This document shows positions 1 to 4,822 of a stretch of 7,323 nucleotides of DNA, in pieces; positions within the stretch are counted from its first letter, which is position 1; each line of letters opens with the position of its first letter. The position numbers were made by a program, and so were the translations under genes. A model generated the notes under the pieces. That model worked only from the letters and a program-made list of their open reading frames with translations, was not told where the DNA came from and made no database searches. The DNA lies in contig JAIBHQ010000034.1 in the NCBI GenBank assembly GCA_020028595.1, positions 1-7,323 of the forward strand, given 5' to 3'. The stretch comes from Nitrospirota bacterium. Its GTDB lineage: Bacteria > Nitrospirota > Nitrospiria > Nitrospirales > Nitrospiraceae.

Positions 1-396
1 TTGCTGAATGATCGTGCCGCCGGATTGCTTTTTCCACTCCCAGACCCGCTCGATGAATTGTTCGCGGCCCAGTTGTTCGCGCGAGGAACCCTCGGCCGTC
101 AGTTGGCGCTCCACGACGTTTTGCGTCGCAATGCCGGCATGGTCCATGCCCGGAACCCACAGGGCATTGCGGCCCTGCATCCGGCGCCAACGGATGAGAA
201 TGTCCTGGATGGTATTGTTCAGTGCATGGCCGATGTGGAGCGAGCCGGTCACGTTCGGCGGCGGGATGACAATCGTATAGGGCTCGCCGGGATGGACGAG
301 CGGAGCGTGGAAATAGCCCTTCTCGACCCAGTGCCGGTACCACCGGTCTTCGACCTGTTTCGGCTCGTAGATTTTTTCCAGTTGTTTGCCGGACAT
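1..396 (-). CDS. valS: Valyl-tRNA synthetase, N-terminal part (runs off left edge)
   Basis: Class I aminoacyl-tRNA synthetase that charges tRNA-Val in the cytoplasm; only the first 132 codons are present. Translating the complement from the ATG at 396 gives [20 protein letters not shown], typical of ValS N-termini. The class I signature region follows as [14 protein letters not shown] with HIGH at residues 54-57, then [14 protein letters not shown] (79-92), both strongly ValS-like. The frame stays open to base 1, so the editing domain, KMSKS loop and C-terminal coiled coil lie outside the window. The start fits family length and has a weak AGG-type ribosome site a few bases upstream. It is transcribed away from the rest of the window, from a likely promoter at 424-452. 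IleS and LeuS also carry HIGH motifs, but the [10 protein letters not shown] context fits ValS best. Confidence 0.96.
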   Translation of the reverse strand, partial: MSGKQLEKIYEPKQVEDRWYRHWVEKGYFHAPLVHPGEPYTIVIPPPNVTGSLHIGHALNNTIQDILIRWRRMQGRNALWVPGMDHAGIATQNVVERQLTAEGSSREQLGREQFIERVWEWKKQSGGTIIQQ

Positions 397-423
397 GTTC
401 GCCTGAGGTGAAAGTTGGCGCGC

Positions 424-452
424 ATCGTAACATGCGATGTGGTGGCTCGCAA
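424..452 (-). promoter_or_regulatory. Likely sigma-70-type promoter of valS
   Basis: On the minus strand there is a -35-like TTGCGA (447-452), a 17-base spacer, and an extended -10-like TGTTACGAT (424-432, core TACGAT at 424-429). Both hexamers match the consensus at four of six positions and the spacing is ideal. A start about seven bases downstream would leave a leader of roughly 20 bases before the valS ATG at 396. Read by eye; no start site is known. Confidence 0.45.
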
Positions 453-487
453 GGCGGCGCATTGCGCCGGCGAGAGGCAATCGGCGA

Positions 488-539
488 CAGGCTATGGGAA
501 ATTTAGGTGACTTCCCTATTGTCCATAGCCCATAGCCTG
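488..539. repeat. Intergenic inverted repeat with tandem 7-mer
   Basis: CAGGCTATGGG (488-498) is matched by its exact reverse complement CCCATAGCCTG (529-539), an 11-bp perfect inverted repeat around a 30-base AT-richer core. The right arm lies in a tandem copy of CCATAGC (523-529 and 530-536). A separate small hairpin, CGGCGC/GCGCCG, sits at 455-469. The repeat lies between the divergent valS and small-protein genes and has no T-tract typical of a terminator. It resembles in style the other spacer repeats at 1227-1290, 2804-2839 and 4699-4770. Confidence 0.6.
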
Positions 540-546
540 GCTGGTG

Positions 547-555
547 TGCTATACA
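547..555 (+). promoter_or_regulatory. Possible extended -10 for the small basic protein gene
   Basis: TGCTATACA has the TGn extension and a TATACA core (550-555), about 44 bases before the start codon at 599. No convincing -35 is found at normal spacing, so this would have to work as an extended -10 promoter. It lies just after the inverted repeat at 488-539. Weak evidence. Confidence 0.3.
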
Positions 556-598
556 TCGTGCGGTCCGTACTCAACTCGCACACAGAAAGGACTGAGAC

Positions 599-730
599 AT
601 GCCGCGGAGTCACATGAAACGACGCAAGTTGAAGTTGAAACACCGCAGGAACATCCGGCGCCTGAAAGCGCTGGTCCAAAAACGGCGGACGGAAGCGAAG
701 GCCGCTGCGGCAAAAGCGAAACGGAAGTAG
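599..730 (+). CDS. 43-residue, very basic small protein (possibly RNA- or ribosome-associated)
   Basis: This short ORF starts MPRSHMKRRKLKLKHRRN and ends in an alanine/lysine-rich helix-like tail, AKAAAAKAKRK. About 21 of 43 residues are Lys, Arg or His and only one is acidic. An AAAGGA ribosome site (586-591) lies seven bases before the ATG, which is strong support for translation. Such composition is typical of small ribosomal or RNA-binding proteins; it faintly recalls the short AURKAIP1/COX24-type and bTHX-type proteins, but I cannot assign it to either. The TAG stop is followed three bases later by a hairpin (734-751), and then by the DUF1284 gene. The long frame covering 544-1275 overlaps this gene, but only the part of that frame from 790 onward is real. 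Confidence that the ORF is real is fairly high; function is inferred from composition only. Confidence 0.72.
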   Translation: MPRSHMKRRKLKLKHRRNIRRLKALVQKRRTEAKAAAAKAKRK

Positions 731-733
731 TCG

Positions 734-751
734 CTCCCGTTCAGACGGGAG
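734..751 (+). terminator. Hairpin after the small basic gene (terminator-like, no T-tract)
   Basis: CTCCCGT (734-740) and ACGGGAG (745-751) form a perfect 7-bp GC-rich stem with a TCAG loop, three bases after the TAG stop of the 43-residue gene. There is no U-run after it, so it may be an mRNA 3'-end stabiliser, a partial attenuator or a Rho-dependent end rather than a full intrinsic terminator. It separates the small gene from the DUF1284 gene. Confidence 0.45.
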
Positions 752-789
752 ATCGATCATCCATCCTCCCTTCAATGCGGGGTGTGCCT

Positions 790-1275
790 ATGAGCGGCAC
801 CCGTCCACCATCAGCGGTTCGATTGCGCGGGCATACACTGTTATGCCTGCAAGGCTTTCGCGGGGAAGGCTACAGTCCTGGCTTTACCGGAAACCTGGCC
901 GCCATTCATCGAAGCCTGGCTGAGAATCCAGATCATCCTGTCGAATTGGTGGAAGAACCGGACGCAGTCTGCGGGGCTTGCCCGCATCGGGCGCCTGCCG
1001 GCTGCACGCTGAACGGCAAGGGATCGGAAGCAGGGATGCAGATGCAAGATCGGCTCGTCTTAAAACGGCTGGGACTGGCAGCTGGCAGCGTGGTGCGCTG
1101 GCGTGACGTACTGGATCGCATTCGTGTCTCGATCAAGGGGAGCGACTTGCCGACTATCTGCGGGCAGTGCCGCTGGCTGCCGCTCGGGTATTGTGCGGAG
1201 GGCATAGAGAAGCTGCGAAGCAAGGAAGCTGTCAGCGTTCAGCTCACAAACCCGAAGCTGAGGGCTGACAGCTGA
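790..1275 (+). CDS. DUF1284-type cysteine-rich protein, probable metal or Fe-S binder
   Basis: A 161-residue cytoplasmic protein with no signal peptide or membrane segment. The N-terminal RLRGHTLLCLQGFRGEGYS (residues 11-29) matches the conserved start of the DUF1284 family, whose biochemical role is not known to me. Two spaced cysteine groups have identical geometry: C61-x2-C64-x7-C72 and C124-x2-C127-x7-C135. C19 and H15 are possible further ligands. This strongly suggests binding of metal or iron-sulfur clusters. The ATG at 790 has GGGGTG (779-784) five bases upstream and begins just before the conserved region; the in-frame ATG at 775 lacks a ribosome site. The last roughly 16 codons are made by an intergenic-type repeat hairpin (1227-1273), so the native C-terminus may once have been shorter. 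The HAD gene begins 19 bases after the stop, so co-transcription is likely. Confidence 0.85.
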   Translation: MSGTRPPSAVRLRGHTLLCLQGFRGEGYSPGFTGNLAAIHRSLAENPDHPVELVEEPDAVCGACPHRAPAGCTLNGKGSEAGMQMQDRLVLKRLGLAAGSVVRWRDVLDRIRVSIKGSDLPTICGQCRWLPLGYCAEGIEKLRSKEAVSVQLTNPKLRADS

Positions 1276-1290
1276 TGGCTGAAAGCTGCT
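1227..1290. repeat. AGCTGA-type repeat with strong hairpin, overlapping a gene end
   Basis: Arm 1227-1244 (AGCTGTCAGCGTTCAGCT) pairs with 1256-1273 at 16 of 18 positions around an 11-base loop. The outer ten pairs are perfect. The 3' side continues as degenerate tandem words (GCTGAGG, GCTGACA, GCTGATG, GCTGAAA, GCTGCTG) up to about 1290. The hairpin covers the last codons and TGA stop of the DUF1284 gene and ends four bases before the HAD ATG. There is no T-tract. It could stabilise the upstream mRNA or modulate translation of the HAD gene; both roles are inferences. Confidence 0.65.
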
Positions 1291-1294
1291 GTTC

Positions 1295-2017
1295 ATGAGC
1301 CGGATCAAGGTCATCTTTTTCGACGCGGCCGGGACGCTCTTTCATGTGAAGGGGTCTGTCGCGGACATCTACCTGACCCATGCGGAGAAGTACGGCGTCA
1401 AGAAAACGCCGGAACTGTTGAGTTCGGTCAAGGCGGCGTTTGTGCGCGCCTTCGATGAGACACCGCCGCCGATCTTTGCCGTGAACGATCCCAAAGAGAT
1501 TAAACGCTGCGAGCGGCTCTGGTGGTTCGACGTCGTGCACAATGTCTGGTATCGAGCCGGCATGTTCGAGCAATTCGACGAGTACTTTGAGGAGGTGTTC
1601 GAGGCGTTCGGCGGGCCGTCGTATTGGACGCTCTACCCGGAGACTCCCGGGGTGCTGAAGGGGCTGAAGGAGCAGGGATACGAGCTGGGTATTATCTCGA
1701 ACTTTGATTCGCGGCTGTTCAACCTGCTGCGCGGATTAGGCATTGTGGACCTGTTCGATACGATTACGATTTCCAGCCTGGCCCATGCGGCCAAGCCGGC
1801 GCCCAAGATTTTTCAACTCGCGCTCGACAAGCATGCCATGGACCCGGACGATGCCGTCCATGTGGGGGACAGCCGTCGTGATGACGTGGACGGGGCCCGC
1901 AAGGCCGGCCTGCAGGCGGTGCTGATTGAGCGGGAGTCCCAGTTGTCTTCGTCGGCTTCGAACATTCCTGTCATTCAATCCCTCGAACAGTTGCCCGCGC
2001 TTCTCGCGGTTCTGTGA
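1295..2017 (+). CDS. HAD-superfamily (subfamily IA) hydrolase with altered motif I
   Basis: A 240-residue soluble protein with the ordered HAD motifs of a phosphatase-like fold. Motif I is VIFFDAAGTLF with the nucleophile D10, but the usual second Asp, at position 12, is Ala. An alpha-helical cap spans about residues 20-110. Motif II is GIISNFD with S135, motif III is the lysine in AHAAKPAP (K167), and motif IV is HVGDSRRDDVDGARKAG (D192 and D196/D197). The overall pattern resembles REG-2/HDHD3-like HAD-IA proteins, some of which are known to lack the second Asp. Substrate is unknown. The start at 1295 fits the family N-terminus, but there is no visible ribosome site; the preceding bases belong to the AGCTGA-type repeat. 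It probably shares a transcript with the DUF1284 gene and converges with the sirtuin gene with a 17-base gap. Alternatives are a phosphatase with changed proton donor or a non-hydrolytic relative. Confidence 0.88.
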   Translation: MSRIKVIFFDAAGTLFHVKGSVADIYLTHAEKYGVKKTPELLSSVKAAFVRAFDETPPPIFAVNDPKEIKRCERLWWFDVVHNVWYRAGMFEQFDEYFEEVFEAFGGPSYWTLYPETPGVLKGLKEQGYELGIISNFDSRLFNLLRGLGIVDLFDTITISSLAHAAKPAPKIFQLALDKHAMDPDDAVHVGDSRRDDVDGARKAGLQAVLIERESQLSSSASNIPVIQSLEQLPALLAVL

Positions 2018-2034
2018 CCTGAGTCTTTCCCCCG

Positions 2035-2751
2035 TTAGAGTAGGAGAGGGACGATATCCTTGGCATGGCCCTGGAGCGCCACGTCGACGAGGTCCGAGTT
2101 CGGCGTCGCATCCAGGTTGATCTCGACGACGAAAGCGCCGGCCGACTTGGCGACCGGTGCAAACGATGCGGCGGGATAGACCATGCCGGAGGTGCCGATG
2201 ATCAGCAACACGTCGCAGGATTCGAGCGCCGCATGGCTTGTTGCCAGGTCCTCCGCGGCCAACGATTCCCCGAACCAGACGATATGCGGCCGTACCAGCT
2301 TGTGGCAGAGGGTGCAGACCGGCAGGATGGGAATCGGCACCTGGCGGTTGTCTTCTATCCGGCCGCAGGCGGTGCAGCGGACCTTCCAGATGTTGCCGTG
2401 AATCTCGGACAGTCTGGTGGAGCCGGCGTCGCGGTGCAGGCCGTCCACGTTCTGCGTAATGAGCCAGAAGCGGGAGAACCGCCGTTCCATTGCGGCAACC
2501 GCATCGTGCGCCGGATTCGGCTTCCTGGTCGCGATCAGTTCGCGCCGCCAGTTGTACCACTCCCAAACCAGGCGGGGGTCGCGCGCGAACGCTCCGGGAG
2601 TGGCCAGGTCCTCGGCACGAAAGTTCCGCCAGAGGCCGTCTGCGCCGCGGAATGTCGGCACGCCGCTGTCGGCCGAGATGCCGGCGCCGGTCAGCACCGT
2701 TACTGAACGCGCAGTGGCCAGGCGTGTTTTGACTTCAAGAATGCCGGCCAT
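2035..2751 (-). CDS. cobB: NAD-dependent protein deacylase, sirtuin family (CobB/SIRT5-like)
   Basis: A 238-residue sirtuin, close to the usual bacterial length, that removes acyl groups from protein lysines using NAD. Motifs in order: NAD-binding TGAGISADSGVPTFRG (21-36), QNVDGLH (100-106), catalytic H118 in EIHGN, zinc cysteines C126/C129 (CTAC) and C146/C149 (CTLC), PHIVWFGE (155-162), GTSGMVYPAA (186-195) and INLD (211-214). The segment WYNWRR contains Y66-x2-R69, the tyrosine-arginine pair that binds acidic acyl groups in class III sirtuins (SIRT5, E. coli CobB), so desuccinylase or demalonylase activity is plausible besides deacetylation. The ATG at 2751 has GAGG five bases upstream. 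Transcription likely starts at a -10 (TACTAT, 2781-2786 on this strand) shared with the opposite gene. The stop is 17 bases from that of the HAD gene, with no room for separate terminators. Confidence 0.95.
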   Translation of the reverse strand: MAGILEVKTRLATARSVTVLTGAGISADSGVPTFRGADGLWRNFRAEDLATPGAFARDPRLVWEWYNWRRELIATRKPNPAHDAVAAMERRFSRFWLITQNVDGLHRDAGSTRLSEIHGNIWKVRCTACGRIEDNRQVPIPILPVCTLCHKLVRPHIVWFGESLAAEDLATSHAALESCDVLLIIGTSGMVYPAASFAPVAKSAGAFVVEINLDATPNSDLVDVALQGHAKDIVPLLL

Positions 2752-2776
2752 GAAGACCTCGTTTTCTGCAGCGGCG

Positions 2777-2786
2777 TGGTATAGTA
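2777..2786. promoter_or_regulatory. Overlapping divergent -10 elements (bidirectional promoter candidate)
   Basis: The plus strand reads TGGTATAGT, an extended -10 with core TATAGT (2780-2785, five of six consensus). The minus strand of nearly the same bases reads TACTAT (2781-2786, also five of six). The plus element would serve the gene at 2877 with a leader of about 85 bases; the minus element would serve the sirtuin gene with a leader of about 23 bases. No clear -35 is visible on the plus strand; TTTATG at 17-base spacing on the minus strand is weak. Overlapping symmetric -10 elements are a known form of bacterial bidirectional promoter, but here it is only a reading by eye. Confidence 0.4.
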
Positions 2787-2803
2787 GCGCACAATGATGA
2801 GGT

Positions 2804-2839
2804 CATAAAGTCGTAAAGTCATCCAGCCGAGACTTTATG
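2804..2839. repeat. CATAAAGTC inverted repeat in the 5' leader
   Basis: CATAAAGTC (2804-2812) and GACTTTATG (2831-2839) are exact reverse complements, nine pairs around an 18-base loop. The left arm is part of an 8-base tandem (TCATAAAG, TCGTAAAG, TCAT). It lies in the divergent spacer, inside the predicted leader of the fusion gene and upstream of its ribosome site. It may be an operator-like palindrome or one of the spacer repeats of this genome. Confidence 0.5.
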
Positions 2840-2876
2840 GCTTTCGGACGTTCGACATTACGACCAGGATAATTTC

Positions 2877-4220
2877 ATGCAGCAGATCATGATCGTCGGC
2901 GCCGGGTCGGTCGGCGGGTTCTTCGGCGTCCATCTGGCTAAAGGCAATCCGAACGTATCCTTCCTGCTCCGGCCTCGGACCTTGCAGGCCGTCAAGGAGC
3001 GAGGGCTCATTCTCCGCAGCGCAAGCGGAACCTTGACTGTTCGGCCGCCGGCTGCGTCCGATCCGCGCGAATTGGTGCGCCCCGATCTCATCATCCTGGC
3101 GGTCAAAGCCTACGACCTTGACGAAGTCATGGATCAGCTTGAGCCGGTCCTGACCGCGAAGACGATCATTCTGACCTTGCAGAACGGGGTGGATGTGGAG
3201 GACCGCATCCACGCGCGCCTGCACCGTGATTGCGTTGTGGGCGGCGTGGCCTTTATCTATTCGAAGATCGTCGAACCGGGCGTGATCGAACACTACAAGC
3301 GTGGGTCGGTGGCGATCGGCGAAATGATGGGGCACAAGAGTGAACGGCTTGGGATGATCGCCGATCTGTTCAAACAGGCCGGCATCCAGTGCCGGATATC
3401 GGATGACATCCGTCGCAGTAAATGGGAGAAGATGTGCTGGAACTGCGTCTTCAATCCGATCACGGTCCTGATCAACGACCGGGTGGCCAAGGCGCTGGAC
3501 CATCCGGAGATGATGGGCGTGATCCGTCAGATTGTCGGCGAGGTGGCGGCCGTGTCCGCCTCGCTCAAGGTTCCTCTCGCTCCGGACATAGCCGAAAAAA
3601 CCATTCAAGCGACCCAGGCCATTCGGGATATCCATACGTCCATGTATGACGACTGGAAGGCCGGACGGCCGACCGAGATCGACTCGCTCAACGGCTACAT
3701 CGTTCAGAAGGGGCGTGAGTTGGGGATTCCAACGCCGGTGAATGAGGCTCTGACGGCGATGGTCAAGGCGGTGATGGAAAAGGAAAAGAGCGGTCCGGGG
3801 ATCCTGCGCATCGAAGGGGCGGTCGTGCAGCCGGTGACGTTGGATCGGGAGTCGCTGACCAAACTTCCGGCTGAACATCAGGTGTCTGATCTTGGTACAA
3901 TCATGCCTAATATGAAAGGGAAAGCCATTAGAGTGAAAGGAGTTCTTGAGGTCCCGGCACTGGCGGTCGGCGCTGACCATGTCACCTTTCATTCGCAGGA
4001 TGGTCAATTCGCCGCCAGTCTGACGGTCAAGCAGGCCGCGGAGTATGGTGTCCTGGTCTATGAGCTGGACGGGCAGCCAATGCCCGCATCCAAGGGAGGA
4101 CCGTTCCGGCTGGTCGCGCCCGGGCTCGGCGATCTGTGCGCCAACGTGAAGGGAGTCGCCCGCATTGAACTGACGAAGGGCCCGGGGAAAGATACGCGGC
4201 CCTCGAGAAAGGCCACATGA
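2877..4220 (+). CDS. Ketopantoate-reductase-like protein fused to a molybdopterin-binding-like domain
   Basis: A 447-residue cytoplasmic protein without signal peptide. Residues 1 to about 305 are a full PanE/ApbA-type 2-dehydropantoate 2-reductase: dinucleotide site GAGSVGG (8-14), ILAVKAYD (73-80), LQNGVD (101-106), WEKMCWNCVFNPIT (183-196) with probable catalytic K185 and N189, and S255 and E267 in TSMYDDW/RPTEID, matching E. coli PanE. Such an enzyme makes pantoate with NADPH for coenzyme A. Residues of about 310-435 look like a small sulfite-oxidase-fold domain: LRIEGAVVQPVTLD, IRVKGVLEVPAL, DHVTFHSQDG, VLVYELDGQPMPASKGGPFRLVAPG. That region has no cysteine where the Mo-ligating one is expected; its only Cys is C421 near the end, so it may bind substrate or partner rather than an active Mo centre. 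The ATG has AGGA (2866-2869) seven bases upstream. Its stop overlaps the next start by ATGA, so the two are probably translated together. The reductase may act on a substrate other than ketopantoate. Confidence 0.88.
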   Translation: MQQIMIVGAGSVGGFFGVHLAKGNPNVSFLLRPRTLQAVKERGLILRSASGTLTVRPPAASDPRELVRPDLIILAVKAYDLDEVMDQLEPVLTAKTIILTLQNGVDVEDRIHARLHRDCVVGGVAFIYSKIVEPGVIEHYKRGSVAIGEMMGHKSERLGMIADLFKQAGIQCRISDDIRRSKWEKMCWNCVFNPITVLINDRVAKALDHPEMMGVIRQIVGEVAAVSASLKVPLAPDIAEKTIQATQAIRDIHTSMYDDWKAGRPTEIDSLNGYIVQKGRELGIPTPVNEALTAMVKAVMEKEKSGPGILRIEGAVVQPVTLDRESLTKLPAEHQVSDLGTIMPNMKGKAIRVKGVLEVPALAVGADHVTFHSQDGQFAASLTVKQAAEYGVLVYELDGQPMPASKGGPFRLVAPGLGDLCANVKGVARIELTKGPGKDTRPSRKAT

Positions 4221-4693
4221 GCCGGTCAGACGAGCAGAGCCAGGAAGAAGTCGAAGAGGAACCCAGCGCGCCTCCGCCCAGAACAGGGCCTGTGGTCCGT
4301 CCGATCTATGTCGTGACGTTGCTCGGGATCGTGTTGGGCATTGGAGGCCTGGCAGTGACGGGACCGGTCTGCAACACAAAAGAGCCGGGCCGGGATCTGA
4401 AAGATTTGACCCAGCAGGAAATCACGGAGCAGGCCATCAACCGGCTCAAGGATATTCGCACGGCCCTGGCCTTCACGGATACGACTCGCGTGCTGGCCAA
4501 ACCGGTGCCTATCAATCCATCGTCCGCTGGCCTTGTGGTCAACAGCGTGCTGGCCATAATGAAACTGGGCGATACCCGTGATGTCATCACGCACCACGGC
4601 GGCAACGGCTTTATCGCCTATAAGCTTCGTCTTCCGGACGGCGCGTGCGGCTATGTGTTCTCGACCGATCCAATCCGCGTTATATCGCAATGA
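4217..4693 (+). CDS. Single-pass membrane protein with SH3-like periplasmic tail, function unknown
   Basis: A 158-residue protein I cannot assign to a named family. The first 28 residues are acidic and proline-rich (EEVEEEPSAPPPR) and should lie in the cytoplasm. One hydrophobic helix follows at about 30-49 (IYVVTLLGIVLGIGGLAVTG). C52 lies just outside it, without a lipobox. The outer part includes a helical stretch (60-85) and then about 70 residues ending in LRLPDGACGYVFSTDPIRV, which resembles the last strands of bacterial SH3-like domains (LPDGxxGYV). The start codon overlaps the stop of the fusion gene (ATGA), so it is almost certainly the second gene of that operon. It may anchor or sense at the membrane for its partner; that is inference. 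A hairpin terminator follows 32 bases after the TGA stop. Confidence 0.8.
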   Translation: MSRSDEQSQEEVEEEPSAPPPRTGPVVRPIYVVTLLGIVLGIGGLAVTGPVCNTKEPGRDLKDLTQQEITEQAINRLKDIRTALAFTDTTRVLAKPVPINPSSAGLVVNSVLAIMKLGDTRDVITHHGGNGFIAYKLRLPDGACGYVFSTDPIRVISQ

Positions 4694-4698
4694 GAATG

Positions 4699-4770
4699 AA
4701 AAATTAAAAATTCAAAATGTAAAATAATGGCTCGCAGCCATTTTCATTTTGCACTTGAAAATTTTAATTG
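4699..4770. repeat. Large AT-rich imperfect palindrome
   Basis: The stretch from about 4699 to 4732 is matched in reverse complement by 4736 to about 4770: words CAAAATG, AATTAAAA and AATGGCT on the left face AGCCATT, CATTTTG and TTTTAATT on the right, with small insertions. The centre is a 7-bp stem around CGC. The base composition is strikingly AT-rich against the surrounding genes. It combines a terminator core with AAATTAAAAATT-type spacer repeats and could end transcription in either direction. Confidence 0.6.
4726..4750 (+). terminator. Rho-independent terminator after the fusion-gene operon
   Basis: AATGGCT (4726-4732), loop CGC, AGCCATT (4736-4742), followed by a T-rich tail TTCATTTT (4743-4750). 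An A-rich run precedes the stem, so the element is also terminator-like on the other strand. It lies 32 bases after the stop of the membrane-protein gene, as expected for the end of the 2877-4693 operon. Confidence 0.7.
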
Positions 4771-4805
4771 AGAGACGCCGGCTAGCTATTTGCGCGGGCC
4801 TTGTG

Positions 4806-4811
4806 TATTCT
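4806..4811 (+). promoter_or_regulatory. Possible -10 for the DUF2779 nuclease gene
   Basis: TATTCT (five of six consensus) ends 11 bases before the ATG at 4823, so a transcript from it would start only a few bases before, or near, the start codon. There is no clear -35 at normal spacing and no clear ribosome site, which would agree with a leaderless or very short leader. It also argues against the TTG at 4790 as start, since that codon would be upstream of the transcript start. Confidence 0.3.
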
Positions 4812-4822
4812 GCTTTGGCAAG

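Noticed and set aside
1..411. 136-residue plus-strand frame at the left edge
   Set aside because: Antisense of valS, whose HIGH motif and [10 protein letters not shown] segment read clearly on the minus strand.
544..789. Longer N-terminus for the DUF1284 protein
   Set aside because: It would overlap the small basic gene in another frame, has no family similarity, and the ATG at 790 has its own ribosome site.
2018..2034. Bidirectional terminator between HAD and sirtuin genes
   Set aside because: The 17-base gap shows no convincing stem with a T-run in either direction.
1736..2566. 276-residue minus-strand frame spanning the HAD and sirtuin genes
   Set aside because: Out of frame with the sirtuin and antisense to HAD, with arginine-rich low-information sequence.
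2794..2808. ATGATGAGGTCATAA mini-ORF after the bidirectional -10
   Set aside because: Only four codons with no ribosome site; more likely a chance product of the spacer repeat.
2835..4379. 514-residue minus-strand frame
   Set aside because: It lies opposite the well-supported fusion gene and the start of the membrane-protein gene, has no recognisable motif, and is typical of antisense open frames in GC-rich DNA.
4790..4822. TTG start for the DUF2779 nuclease
   Set aside because: It adds eleven residues without similarity, lacks a ribosome site and lies upstream of the likely -10.
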